Under the pieces are notes generated by a model. It saw only the letters and a list, made by a program, of their open reading frames with translations, ran no database searches and was not told the DNA's origin. Below are positions 47,040-58,819 of a DNA stretch of 64,000 nucleotides, piece after piece (positions within the stretch are counted from its first letter, which is position 1; the number at the start of each line of letters is the position of its first letter). This stretch comes from Pyxicephalus adspersus (lineage: Eukaryota > Chordata > Amphibia > Anura > Pyxicephalidae), in the NCBI RefSeq assembly GCF_032062135.1, contig NC_092859.1:35549351-35613350 (forward strand). Direction: 5' to 3'. A program made the position numbers and the translations under genes.

Positions 47040-47745
47040 CTAGCTGGTAGAGAAATTTGAAGTACTGATGATAGAAGCTTTAAAGTTAGGGCTCACAATT
47101 ATTGAGTCAAAAACTACATAGATGGAGTGTACAATAACACAGAGAGTACTGCCTAATCAATTAATAGTTAAACATTACGCCTTCGATCGAATACACAGCT
47201 TTACATACCTTGGATCTAAAATCAATGAAACAAATAACGTCCCTGAAGAGATAAATGGGAATTCACAGTGATAACAAGCACAGTCCATGCATATAAAGTC
47301 CTAATGAAAAGCAAAGCACTTGACCAACAATCAGTTTGTAAGGATAGTAAGATAAGATTGGTAACATATGGCTGTGGATCATGGACCATGTCAACCAGAG
47401 ACAAAACTAGTTAGAGTATTTGAAAGGAAAATATTGTGTTAGGTTTATGGGCCTATACAAAGCAAAAGTGAAAAGTGGAGAATATGAATAAACTATGAAT
47501 GAGAGCCATGGTATAGACTTAGGTTTACAAAAGCTCAAAGAAGACAAGGATTGGACACTTGGAGAGAATGAATGAAAACAAAGAAACAAAAAGAATAATA
47601 CAGTGGAGACAAAGAGCATTGGGAAGAGGTGGATGGACAATGTTTTAGAGGATATTGCAAAAGTGTGAAGAAGAAACTAGAAGCATAGGGTGTCTGATAG
47701 ACTGGAATCATTAAAATAGTGAAGGAAGCCTTGGTCCACTAAGAA
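47040..47745 (+). pseudogene. decayed non-LTR reverse transcriptase, C-terminal part
   Basis: No long frame survives, but read piecewise the strand carries the ordered signature of the region after the catalytic core of a non-LTR reverse transcriptase: a GL-T-I--SKT segment (about 47097-47127), HSFTYLGSKIN (about 47200-47232), VHAYKVLMKSKAL (about 47289-47327), VTYGCGSWTM (about 47361-47390), then, after a frame change, VFERKILC-VYGPI (about 47415-47458), KWRI-INYE (about 47473-47500), IQWRQRALGRGGW near 47595-47635, and WN...VKEALVH near 47700-47743. There are several in-frame stops and at least two frameshifts. YLGS, YGC-W and FERKIL are typical of RT proteins common in invertebrate genomes; the clade is not resolved. 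It is a dead fragment with no 5' part. Confidence 0.7.
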
Positions 47746-47910
47746 GTTCTCCTCTTCTCCCAGAACTGAAGGCAACAAAAACATACCAAGAACAACTTTC
47801 CTAAAAAAGGAAATAAGCTTACACTTATATATTGTTGCAGATGGAACAAGCAAGTAAAAATAATAGATTCGTAATAGTGTAACTTACTCTAGTTAGCTCT
47901 AGTGCAAAGA

Positions 47911-48013
47911 CTTACCCAACCATAGCTAACCCTAGTGGTAAGTGTTTACATGGATGTGGGTGGTTCATTAAGAGGAAAGTACTTGCTGCTAGGGTTCGCT
48001 ACAGTTGGGTAAG
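47911..48013. repeat. 'I' foldback element
   Basis: The arm 47911-47935 (begins cttacccaaccatagctaac) matches the complement of 47989-48013 (begins cttacccaactgtagcgaac) at 22 of 25 positions, with a 53-nt spacer. The outer sequence shows weaker inverted similarity. Family unknown. Confidence 0.7.
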
Positions 48014-48019
48014 TGATTG

Positions 48020-48838
48020 CTAGCTGGGGTTAAGGCAGGCAGCCAGCTACTCTGTGTGAATAAGAACCTTGTAAAAAAAAGTAATATTAATATAAATTAT
48101 TGTTTGGGCGCATTAAGAACAGGATTGTCTTCTTCTGTAACATACAAAGCTTGTGTATTTATTAAAAAATCTTCAAAATTACAGCAGCAGTTCAATAAGA
48201 ATACATGAGTGTAAATATGTGTATGTGTGTGTGGTGACGCCTGATGGATGTGATGTCCCACAATATAGTTACAATGCGATATATTCCATACATTATAATA
48301 TGGTCATACATACAGAAATAGGGACCGAAAACAATATGCTCAACACATACTTTTACATTGTCATAAATATATGTTCACGTATGGTAAACTGTAATTATAT
48401 AAATAATTATGTATTTATCTATACCTATTCTATTACATTGATCTTTCTTCTTTCAGTCTCATTGGTCCACTGAATAGTCTTTTTCTTCTCATCAAGAAAT
48501 AATCCTTAGAACACAATTTGCATTTCCTTTAAGCAACTTGAAACTTATAGATAAAAGTCATGTTTATGCAAATAGTTTCATATGTATAAAGGAGTAGCTT
48601 TATTATGTTGGTCATCATCAGGAGGCTTTTTATTCTTTTCTGGATGATCATGGCTGGCCACAGGTCTTTCTCCAGGTCCTCACTGTTCATCCTATCGATA
48701 ACAATCATTCTTTACTCAAAACTTGGGAATATTGACTATCAGGATCAAAATCATCAGTCACACATCATCAGTACATTTAAAGAAAGCTTTCCTCAGCCAA
48801 TCAGAGAGCACTAAGGGTTTTAAATGGGGAGACTTGTC
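48020..48838. other. gene-free stretch
   Basis: A short TG-rich tract (48216-48233) is present. Frames at 48153-48473 and 48605-48814 have no recognisable domains. Confidence 0.4.
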
Positions 48839-48841
48839 CCC

Positions 48842-48945
48842 AATAAACTTCTAGTGCCGGGGATCGCAAACAGGAGGATTCCCAGGGCTGCAAGAATGAT
48901 TGCAGACCTGGGAATCTACTGCGATCCCGGAGCACTAGAGGTTAA
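48842..48945. repeat. 'F' foldback MITE
   Basis: aacttctagtgccggggatc-gc (48846-48867) against the complement of 48921-48943 (aacctctagtgctccgggat-cgc), and inner arms gattcccagg-gctgca against tgcagacctgggaatc. The two-step palindrome spans about 104 bp and ends at gttaatt. It resembles short frog hairpin elements. No coding capacity. Confidence 0.7.
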
Positions 48946-49046
48946 TTAAGAAAATCTATCCAAGAACACATACAACTAGTAAAGTGCTGCAAGAGCAATC
49001 TGATTGACTTCAATGGTGCTCGAATTCGGTATTTGATCACCCGAAC

Positions 49047-49096
49047 AATATCTCACTATTCGATCGAATAGCTATCGAATCGAATAGTGAGATATT
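49047..49096. repeat. TTCGAT palindrome with perfect 18-bp arms
   Basis: AATATCTCACTATTCGAT (49047-49064) is exactly complementary to 49079-49096, with a 14-nt loop that itself contains cgaata and tatcg. Surrounding 'attcggtatttgatcacccg' suggests a larger degenerate repeat built from attcgaa motifs. Confidence 0.85.
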
Positions 49097-49109
49097 CGCC
49101 AAACACTAT

Positions 49110-50930
49110 TAATCACTAATGGGGTATAAATTGAAAAGGTGCAGAAAGCACAGATCCAGAGGATAAATAGAGCAGAGGTAGGGAGATCCTTTCATTGTAG
49201 GTCCTCAAGTACAGCTTCCTCCCCAGCAAGGAGAACAATATAGCAGAAAAACTTTAAGAATATTGAATTTCACTCCAGATTTTATTATATTAGCAGTCAG
49301 TGGCACTGGTATCTTAACCCATAAAACAGTCACATGCAAAGAAGTCAATTGGTAGGTAATTGGTAGTTATCATGTTGTTTCTTAGACACAATAACAATTT
49401 CTAGATGGTCCCCATAAATAGCAGATTTTTCTCATTTAATTTATATCCACTTTAAGAAGAAATTGATTCCAATGCTGGAAATAAAGATTGGAATACATAC
49501 TCTATTGTGAATTACGCTTAGGATGTTTATGTAAATCAAGACACAGATCAATGAGTCCATCTTTCTCTCCCATCCATACATTCTGAAGGTATTTAGCTGG
49601 TAGAAGTCCCATGGGAAGGATTAGGAGAATATTAAATGGCAATACATTGGTATTCTTAATTAACTTCCATACATATCAAACCATTTATTTCTCCAAGAAT
49701 CCTATGAAAAACAGTAAACTTAAAACACAGGTTTTTTTCCATCAATTTCTACGCCCAAGGCATCTGGTCCCAAGAGGAGAATAGGAAAAGACAGCACAAA
49801 TGAAAGCTTTAATGAACACATCACTCTATTTTTTCACCCTTACATTACAAAGTAAATCTGATTTATACCTCTCTTTGTGTCAGCGCTACCTATTACTGGC
49901 TAATGACATTTTTTTTCTACCCAAATGGGATTTTCACAAATCATCCATTACAAAAATAGACAATACAATGATCAATATATGTCATGAACGGTTATCTAGC
50001 TTCTTCATTATTGTATTCTTTTTTCCTTTTTTCATCATCTTAAATCCATTGAAATCTCTAATTGTATTTTATGCTTACAGCATATTGAAGACATAATTAT
50101 TGTTGCCAGATGTTTTTCAAAATTTTATTTTAATGATTTGTAGAAATGATGTGTAACATCACCGAGGGTAGATCATAGGGTCATTGCATGGAGGGGGTGA
50201 ATCTTGGGAGGGGATCAAACTGGTCCTATTTTTAACAGTTTATGTAATTGGAGGAAGCATTTGCTTTACATATAGGTAGTCAAAGCTGAAAACCATTTAA
50301 AGTCAATTTGTATATGTCTAGCACTACTCACATTACTGACACTTAGCCTTCTACCATTGAGGCTTTTTTGCTTCCTTAGTCTGACCTGCAATACTTTTGT
50401 TGCATGTGATCTCCATATACAATTGCCCCCCACAGTCCCTGAAAGAAATCGCCCCCTGTCTTACATTGCGTTGTTCTTTTGGCACGGAAGATTCTTTGTG
50501 ATCACAGCAATGTAATGATGTGGATACTCTCATCTCTGAAGAAGTAAGTGTAAAGCATAATCAAGCAATTAACAAGGTTTTGTGTAAATGGATGTGCAGT
50601 GAGATTTCCGGAGGGATACGTGGTATACTTATAGTAATTGTGGTTTATACATACTGTTCCTTTGCATTTTGTAAGACATTTTCTATTATATAAACATTGA
50701 CATTTCCCACCATTGTATTCTACTGGATGAAAAGTAAAAATGAATAATATGGCTGTGCAAGTATATTTTCTAACATGATACTATTAAAATCCTAATAGGT
50801 TTTTGACCTATTGCAGAGAGTTGAACTGCAGGCAGGTATGAAAGATACAAATAAATGCAACACTACAACCATTATTATATCAAGAATACAGCTTTGATTA
50901 TGTATCAAAGTTTTGCAGCCTACTAAACAG
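49110..50930. other. gene-free stretch, nothing recognised
   Basis: The plus frame 49800-50096 (98 codons) is AT-rich and hydrophobic with no recognisable domain. No repeat boundaries were seen. Confidence 0.4.
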
Positions 50931-50933
50931 TAT

Positions 50934-51141
50934 AGGCCTTATTTACTAAAGCTCACCAGAACTGAGGACTACCATGGGAGAACATGGGTGATGCAGCAAA
51001 TTTGAAATGGATTTCCTAAAACTAATTTGCTATCAGTGGGCAAATGTTTTCAATCCTGGACCAAATCCATTTCAGGTTTGCTGGATCACCCAGGTTCAGT
51101 CTATCTTCTCCATTCTTGGAAAGATTTAATAAAACAGGTCC
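50934..51141. mobile_element. 'A' family palindromic MITE, copy A5
   Basis: It starts AGGCCTTATTTACTAAAGCT and ends with the complement of GGACCTGTTTTATTAAATCT. The 3-bp duplication TAT lies at 50931-50933 and 51142-51144. Arms as in A1, with the right-arm 'tcactgatgaaagtg' part shortened. Confidence 0.8.
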
Positions 51142-51144
51142 TAT

Positions 51145-52834
51145 GCAAAGCGTAAAAGAGTGGAAGAGAGAAGCATCAAGGAACCAATTAGGTGTATTGC
51201 AGTGCAAACTACTGTCTAGAGTCACAGAGCTGGGAGGGGTCCTGTAAGTAAAGGTGAAACAGAAATAAAGTTGAGGTCACTATGCACACTAGACAGGGAT
51301 TTGCTGTGGATGAACACAACTCCTTTGGTAGGTGAAACAGATCTCTGATATGTTTAATGTACTTAGCTGTTCAGCTTAAATAATCACATTATGTTTGCTA
51401 ACTTATTTAGTGAGTATTCCCCCTTGGAAGTGTATAGCTGATAGTGTCTGTGAGCATTTAAAGCCAAATGTTGGTCAGCCAACCCAGCTGGATTGGGTAA
51501 ATGTCATGCCACGTATGTGGGTGCCTTATTGTACATCAGACTGATTTCTTCCCTGTGTCTGGATGGTGACACTTCTGTTTGATCACTTTGTATAGCAGAT
51601 GTTAGCTGCTTCTGTTTGCAGAGTTTTCGCTCTCTTGAGTAATGAATGTAATGCAATCACACTTCCCAGCTCTGAAGCCTAATTGGATAACGTAATCCTA
51701 TAGCCAGCATGTCTTATAGCAGCAATTAACCTTCCCTCCAGTCTCAGATGCAATCAACACAAAATGCTTTATGTCAACATATCAAGAGTTTTTTTCTTGT
51801 TCACAAAACAAGTAATCTTATTAACAGGCGCTCTTATTACTCTGTGCTGTCAGGAAAACTGATGTTAGATTTAGATGTCTCTGTTATTCAGATCTTTTGG
51901 ATAAAATAAAAAATACAGAATTTTAGTACAATACATCAATTAGAAAAGAATATATTTGTGTACAATCTGACACACCCACATTTAACGATATATGTAAGAA
52001 TTCAGTGGATCTGATACATCAAATGCTGGTAGCCCTGTAAACTGAATACTAATTAGTGTTTATTAAATATGTATTAATTAAAAAACATGACATGCTATGT
52101 GAAGACATAATTGGAAAGTCTGTTATTGCTTTATTAAAGTTAATACAAGGTTCAAAATAAAACTCTAAATAAAATTATTAAACTGAACCCCTTCCCTTCC
52201 AGGCCTCAACTAGATGTGGTGGGGGGTTCTTAAAGTACCAACAAAGGTCCAATAGGATCCATGTGTCCCATCCCATGGCTTGCTGCTACCTAAAATATTT
52301 AATATTCCAATATTAACTTTTGTTAGTATTTGTACAATCTTATCACTCCCTCTTCATGTGATATTGCCCGTTATAAGTTATTTTAGCATTAAGTGTTTAC
52401 AGATGGAGAGGCGAAGGTAAGGCTTTAGGGTCAGACTGGGGACCTGGGGTCCGACAGAGAAAGTGAAAAAAAGGGCCCACCAGCATCCACTGCTGTCCTG
52501 GCACAGTGGAAATTTTTTGGCAAGGCTGCAGGAACCAATGTCATCCTGAGGTTTGACTCACCAGAGGTTATTTCTGTCCTCCTGAAGGACAGTTGGACCC
52601 TTTATGGCCTTGATCTTCAATGAAGAGTGTGATCACAGCTCTGACTCAGCAGGCACTGTGTTGGACCTCTGCAGAGAGATCACTGTTTCCCCACGCAAAG
52701 CAAAGGTCCTTCTTTTTAACTGTGAGATTTTGCAAACATTTTTTTCCTTTTGCAGTGCATTTCACTTTAACTGGAATTGACTGGAACTGAATTTAATCAA
52801 AAATCGGGCTAAAAAATGAATCAAGAGAAATACA
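51145..52834. other. gene-free stretch, possible conserved non-coding DNA
   Basis: 51620-51900 is repeat-free and contains cctaattggataa and agcaattaacctt motifs. It is a candidate for conservation testing (impression only). Nothing coding was recognised. Confidence 0.3.
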
Positions 52835-52836
52835 AA

Positions 52837-53025
52837 GGGCCTGATTTAATAAAGCTCTCCAAGTCTAAAGAGGATACACTTTCATCAGTGAACCCTGGGT
52901 GATCCGGCTAACCTAAAAAGGATTTTTTTAAAGTCATTTGCTAGAAAATGTTTTGAATTGTGGGCCAGATCCATTCCAGGTTTGCTGGATCCTCTCCAGC
53001 CTTGTAGAGCTTTATAAATCAGGCC
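52837..53025. mobile_element. 'A' family palindromic MITE, copy A6, with right-arm deletion
   Basis: It starts GGGCCTGATTTAATAAAGCT and ends with the complement of GGCCTGATTTATAAAGCTCT. The right arm jumps from gctggatc directly to ctctccagcc, so the 'acccagcttcactgatgaaa' part is deleted. The flanks (aaa / tat) do not match. Confidence 0.8.
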
Positions 53026-53029
53026 TATA

Positions 53030-56000
53030 GTGTCTGCCATTGCTGACCGAAAATGCCCGGTTATCCTGCTCACTACCTTGCTTTAAAGTTGGGGCATTTC
53101 AACTTTCCTGACACAGGGTACACAGGTAGTTTGCATTTTAAAGCAGAGGTAGCAGTTCTATTCATGAAGAATGCTCAGCAACCAGTGAGCTGTCCAGTGC
53201 TGAAATAGGCTCAGCATGGAAGGCTTTTTACATGTTAATTCCATGTCCTTCTCTATAGATGCCAGCCTGCAGCAGTGAAGCCTCTGCAATGTATTATGGA
53301 AAGCTTTTTTTTTTGGCTCTTTCCCTTGTTGTGAGTCTGATGTGACAGTCTGTGACACCTCTCATTCTCTAAGTGGTGACACATGCTGCTGGCTAGCTGC
53401 CCCAAGTTTTTAACATTTAAAGTAGACATCTCGTAGTGGAGAATTGTGCCAGCTATTGACTGCAATGTTTTTTTACAATACAGCTAATGGCCTTGTTGAT
53501 GGACATGGCAAATCAAAGAAGATTACTTTTAGCAGATTGCACGCAATATTTTGTTAATGTCGACCTGTCGTGTAGTAACTGTTTCACGTCCACAGCGTGC
53601 TTTGTCCATTCCAACAAATTGATCCTGGCTGTAAGTATTGGGGGAAACAATTTTGGATCTGTTTCATTAAAAATGCAGTTCCTAGGTTTATACATTACAT
53701 TTTTAATTGATGTATTTTTATTGTTTGATATCATTTATATGAAACCTATCGTTGATCAATAACAGTTGTAATACAAGATGGGTTTCTTATGAAATAACTG
53801 TTTTCCTTCACACTATACCTCTGTGGTTAACATTTCAGATAAAGCAGTCTGAAGATAATAGAAGGAAAAGACAGGATTCAATGATTTTCTGTAAAAAAAA
53901 AATATTCAAAGATAGGCAGGTCAAAGTATGAAAAGTAACCAAAAAACACTGTATTCATATTAAATATTCATATAAAACCACAGTACATTCACTTAGTTTA
54001 CTTTTTTGTCTCTCAGAATACTTCCTCCAGGTGTCTCATGTTAGAGAAAGTAATAGAAAGCAGACCCTGAAAATTTTCGAGGCTCAGGGCTTTATGGAGA
54101 TTCTCGCCCCCTTCGCTTTGTAAGACAGTGTGCAGGCCCTTTGACTGGCAGATGAGGCTCAGAATTGTTGCGGCAGGGTGCATGGGCAAATATTTATAAA
54201 AATGCATGGTGGTGCCTGCTGAGCAGTGAGGTGGCAGTGAGCAGTTCATCACCGACAGTTGCCACCTGGTGTAAGAGGGTAAAATATTGACTTTTTTAGG
54301 AACTGGTGCAGTGTGGGAAGCCAAGCAGAGAGGAGCTGCACAGGACTTATTGTTCCAGTTGTCCGTGTTAAAAGATATTCGTATAGTCCTATAGTTCAAA
54401 ATAAGTAATTAGGAGGGTTGTTTGAGATATTACACAAATTGTGCAGAGGACTCAGGTTCAAGGAGGTGTCAGGTTCAACAGTTTTTTTTGCAAATACAAA
54501 ACAGATATAACAGAACATTTTCAGATATAAATTTATTGGACCAAAAGGAACTAAATAAGCTGAACTCTTTAAATATTCCAAAAAAAATGGTTGAATTGAT
54601 CTGCCCATCAAAATAAGGACATTTTGTGCCACTGTGATAGAAATCTTGCAGTGAGAAGTTCAACCTTTGTATACTTAATATTCTCTCTTGCTTTCCTATT
54701 ACTTAGGCTGCTACAAAAAGCTGTTTAATACCTACCTGTGCACAGCTGCCGGCATATTCAGCTGCCAACACCTGGAAACAGCAGAATTCAGGCAGTGCCC
54801 TTGATTGGTTGACTTTGCCCAAATGTCAGTCTTTGGCCGCTAAAGTAAGCCAAGCTTTGGGTCATCTTTAAAAGAAATATATTATGGAAGAAACGCATGA
54901 GCTTCATTGCAGAAAATGCTAGTTGCCTATCTGAGTTACCGACCCTGAAATCACGTCGAATGGATCCCATGTGATAATTCTCATACGTACATCTTCCAGC
55001 ACGGTGTTGAGGCATGAGGATCAGTATGACATCTAGCCTACAAGATCATAATGGCAGTCAACCTATTCTCTTTTGTCAGATTGGTATTGTTTCATGATGG
55101 CAGTTCCTCTTTAACAAATAAAGCAATCATTGTTTCCTCAGTGAAGAACAGTTATGATTCAGCTCTAAACGTGGGTGAGAAGAACGTCACAGGAATAGTG
55201 TGTGGCTCCCTACCAGACATAAGTCTTCTGATTATTCATTTATGAGTAATTTTCTCTAAATGTACATACTTGCTGGTAAGGTTAGTCAGTCTGCTTTCTA
55301 TATATAGAGAAATATCACATTTCTGTTTTGACGGATCAACAGTGGAAATTTGGTTCTCTTTACTTTTCAGACATGTAATTAGGAGTATTCAAGGTCTGAG
55401 CAAAAACTTTGGGTATAATAACAATACTGTCATTTTAAGGGGCCAGTCCAACCCAAAATAATTTTGGGGGTTTTATCGGTTATTGTTTTGTATTTCATGG
55501 CCCTGTGAGGGATTGGCTTCAAATGCACCTCCTGGGCTCTCCCAGCATACCCAGTCTGTCCATCCGAGCTACCTGGCGTCAGGCTGCAACTTCCCCCTGT
55601 CTTAAAGGCAGGTGCTCTTTTATTATCAGCTAGGTGCTTCCCAGCCATCACCAGTTTGTGGCCTGGTGGCAGCATGGAGTGCCTGGCCTATCCATTTCTT
55701 TCAGGATACTCCGGGGCTGGATCAAATCTGCAGCAACACAACTACTCATGCCCCTTTAATCCCTTCTCCAGGGCAAGTTGAGGTAGACGATGCCAAATAC
55801 CCTTTAAATCTCACATCATATATTTCATTCTACTACAAACTCTATTGGTGAAATATTTGCGATAGTCATACACACCTTTTGTGCTCCTATTGTGAGAATG
55901 TGCTGTGCTGGATTTTTATTTATGCATTTTTATTTGTTTAATGTAAAATGTAACAGCAGGAGCTGGAATGTACACAGATGGATTGGAACACTCAAAACTA

Positions 56001-56808
56001 GCAGGTGGACAGAAATCGATTTGCAAACAATGGCAACTGTTGTAGTATCCAATCACCAGCACAACTGTACGAGTTGGCTGAACATCCTATCTTCCCTAAC
56101 TTTTTGGCTAAAACTCTTCTGGACAAGCTTTCCAAAAGATTTTAAAGTGTGTCTGTGGGACTTTTTGCTCATTTAGCCAATAGCTCACTTTTGTGGTCAG
56201 GTTTGGATCTTGGATGAGAACGTAGTTTGCAGTTGGCATTTCAGTTGTTCGTGAGGGTGTTAGGTGAAAATTAGGTCAGGGCTCTCTATGCAAGACACTT
56301 AGTGTCCTCCATACCAAACTTATCAACTCACAATCATGTCTTTGTGATGCTGGTTTTGTGCACAATCATGCTGAAATAAAAAAGTAAATAAAAGTGAATA
56401 AAAAACTGTTGCCACATTTTTGGAACAGTACAAAGTCTACATGACTTTGTATGCTGTAGCATTAATACTTCCAGCAACTAAACTGGAAAATTTTAAGGAG
56501 TGCTCACAAACATTTGACAATATAATGTATATTTGATAGACAGACATCCACAAACTTTTGAGCATTAAGTGTAAAAGAAGTCCATCATTACCCTTTCCCC
56601 TGGAGGACATCAAAATGGCTCTATGAACTCTCACCGTGTACTAATGCTGAGAAAAACACTGAACTCATCATGCTATCCTCCTTGCAGGAACTAGTTTGGT
56701 TCTTAAAGACCATTGGGGAAAATATGGTTTAGTAAAAAATGGTATTTTCTCTAGAACTCAAGCAGGTAACATAACTCTAATAAGGATTGATAATTTCTCT
56801 TTACCACA
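53030..56808. other. gene-free stretch with a lone T2-like end
   Basis: AGTTCCTCTTTAA at 55102-55114 is the complement of TTAAAGAGGAACT, the right-end motif of the T2-like MITE at 57106-57621. No partner end was found. The minus frame 54013-54399 (128 codons) has no recognisable domain. The GC-richer stretch 55490-55790 may be part of an unidentified repeat. Confidence 0.35.
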
Positions 56809-56810
56809 TA

Positions 56811-57105
56811 CACTGCCTGGCCAAAAAAGGGTACACAGCTCAATATTTTCATTGATCACCTTTCAGCTTTGATTGCGGAACATATTCACATTGCTAAGCT
56901 TTTGAAAAGCTTATTCAATATCAAAACAATTATTTCCATCAAGAGTTGCATTAAAATTTTACTAAGATCTTGTATTGATAGGAAAGTCAGACCAAACAGT
57001 AAAATCTTCTCCAGAACATCCCCAAGATTCTCAAAGAGATTGAGGTTGGTGGTAAATCCATATGTAAAAAGTATGTGTCATGCTCCCTAAACCACTTTTC
57101 ACAAT
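56811..57105. mobile_element. Tc1-like element, one end, interrupted
   Basis: It begins after TA with CACTGCCTGGCCAAAAAAGG and continues with agctttgattgcgg, gagttgcattaa, aagatcttgtattgat, cttctccagaacatccc, agattctcaaagagattgag, and tccatatgtaaaaagtatgt. I recognise this order as the end of a vertebrate Tc1-like family whose gene reads on the minus strand. The T2-like MITE starts at 57106, and the other end is not present in recognisable form. Confidence 0.65.
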
Positions 57106-57483
57106 TTAAAGTGTAACTAAACTCACAATTTTCACTTTCCACTTTACAACCCTTTAATGTTAAGTAAAAATTCAGTGTGTTTTTTTTTTTAAGTGCAACA
57201 CCCTTTTTAAAAAAAAAAAAAGTGAAGCATCGCCCCCTAATTCTCGATCGCCTAGGAGGTCGAGAATGATGAGAGCGCAAGGCCTCCTGGGATACCTATG
57301 TCAGGCATCCCGGGAGGCTCTTGGGCGCTGCTTCTGCGCATGCATGAGCATCTCTGGAAGGAGCCTTTTTGCGCAAAAAGAAAAATTTGCCAATCTCACG
57401 CATGCTCAATTTTTTTCATCCTACGTCACTCGATCTTGCTCCTGGGTCGGGTGACATAGGAAGAAGAACAGGAAGAAGAAGAG

Positions 57484-57494
57484 AAGATGGCGGC
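57484..57494 (+). promoter_or_regulatory. YY1-like site AAGATGGCGGC in C1
   Basis: An exact match to the YY1 consensus AANATGGCGGC, in a GC-rich block 90 bp upstream of a splice-donor-like sequence. The C2 copy has AAGATGGCGGT at the equivalent place (61866-61876, minus). Function is inferred from the motif only. Confidence 0.5.
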
Positions 57495-57574
57495 GCCCAG
57501 AGCGCCGGCTTCGGGATGAATGCGGGACCCAAAGCAGGACACCCCCGGAGCGATTGGACTGCCCTGCGGGATTG

Positions 57575-57584
57575 AAGGTAAGTG
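57575..57584 (+). other. 5' splice-site-like AAGGTAAGTG in C1
   Basis: A near-ideal donor (AAG|GTAAGT) at the edge of the GC-rich block, directly followed by a T-rich tract. The identical ten bases occur in C2 (61783-61792, minus) and C3 (63518-63527, minus). No transcript evidence is available. Confidence 0.5.
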
Positions 57585-57624
57585 CATTTTTTTTGCCATT
57601 TTGGGTTTAGTTCCTCTTTAAACC

Positions 57625-58815
57625 TGATTCTTTCCTGAATCTAAACCTGATGCAATAACTTCAAATCATACAACAGTAGTGTACATTTTAAGAAATGCTA
57701 GATTTTAATTTTAAATACAAATTGCGCATCTACTCTGAAACAAGAAGGCGTTACGTAAGTTTTCATCCGCTGATTATGTTGAATACAGAAAGAAAACAGA
57801 TGGCCATGCAATAATGAAACCCTCATTGGCATTTCTGGATGACACCAGTCCTGCTGAATCCCCTTTGTCATGAGTGTAATTTTGATAAATGATCTGAATA
57901 GCTAGAGAAAATAAGTAACATTAACCGAATCACTGGGGTTACTGCTAAGAGGAGCAGAATGCACATATCAAGAGTGCCGGAACCAAAATGTAATTGGATT
58001 TTGTAAACTAAATGAAACAGGGCTTGTAAATAATGTAATCAACTTCTCCATAATGGAGTGCCTAAATGTGGAGTGTGGTCATTAAAAGGTATTTTTCTCT
58101 TTGATATGGAGTCTGGAAAAATTAAAAAAAACAAAGAAAATGTATATTTAGGTATAGAATTTCAAAGTTGATTAACTCTGAGATATTTATAATAAAGCAT
58201 AGGTGGTCAAAAGTCTTTGAGTTTGAATTGCTGGGGTGTATTACGGTGTTTACCTTCTTATAACCTCTAGGTGGTGATAAAGTACACTTTTGAATGACAT
58301 AAATAAAAGTAGTCATATTTCCATAGATAATTATGCATCACAGCACCATCTATAGGTGAAAATTGAGTATTACATCTTAAAAAAGGAGAAAGCCTAAACT
58401 CATAAAGAGATGGGTCAAGCATCTAGGTGACATTTTTTTAAATAAATATTTAAAATATAGTCTAAAGTATTTAGACACATTTTCCAAAAAAATACCACCT
58501 TAAGATAAAAAAAAAAACCTTAATGTGTCACCTGTAAACAGGTTTGGTGTCTTGTTTACTGATGTAAAAAAGTGACGTGTTTTACTGGCGTAAAACAAAA
58601 CTGATTTTTCCATTAGGAGAAAATCAACATGTTTGCTTTAATTCCCTTTCTTCAAGTAGCATAATACTTCACTATGCTTTTTTTCTGCCACCAGGAGTTG
58701 GGAAAATAACCATTACTTCCAAGTATACCCAATGCTATTAGGTTGGTGCATGGTGATGGGCCCTACACTGCTCCACTGAGCTGGGGTGAGTCTTCAGCTA
58801 TGTAAAAGCCTTACA
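57625..58815. other. gene-free stretch, possible conserved non-coding DNA
   Basis: 57740-58080 is repeat-free, unlike its neighbours, and is a candidate for conservation testing. Nothing coding was recognised. Confidence 0.3.
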
Positions 58816-58819
58816 TAAT

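Larger units (their letters stand above)
57106..57621 (+). mobile_element. 'C' T2/Kolobok-like MITE, copy C1
   Basis: Bounded by TTAA on both sides, with ends TTAAAGTGTAACTAAACTCA and (complemented) TTAAAGAGGAACTAAACCC. TTAA targets and TTAAAG ends fit T2/Kolobok elements. Inside: poly-T and poly-A runs, cattctcgacc-type inverted pieces, ggcatcccgggaggc, tgcgcatgcatgagc, a GC-rich block with a YY1-like site (57484-57494), and a 5' splice-site-like AAGGTAAGTG (57575-57584). It has the same order as C2 (61739-62236), which is inverted. No transposase. Two short frames here are readings of the GC-rich block. Confidence 0.82.

Noticed and set aside
54013..54399. 128-codon minus-strand frame
   Set aside because: No recognisable motif; overlaps no element I know; not supported as coding.
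55430..55851. GC-richer region with frames of 79-81 codons as a possible gene
   Set aside because: Frames overlap on opposite strands and match nothing; more likely part of an unidentified repeat.
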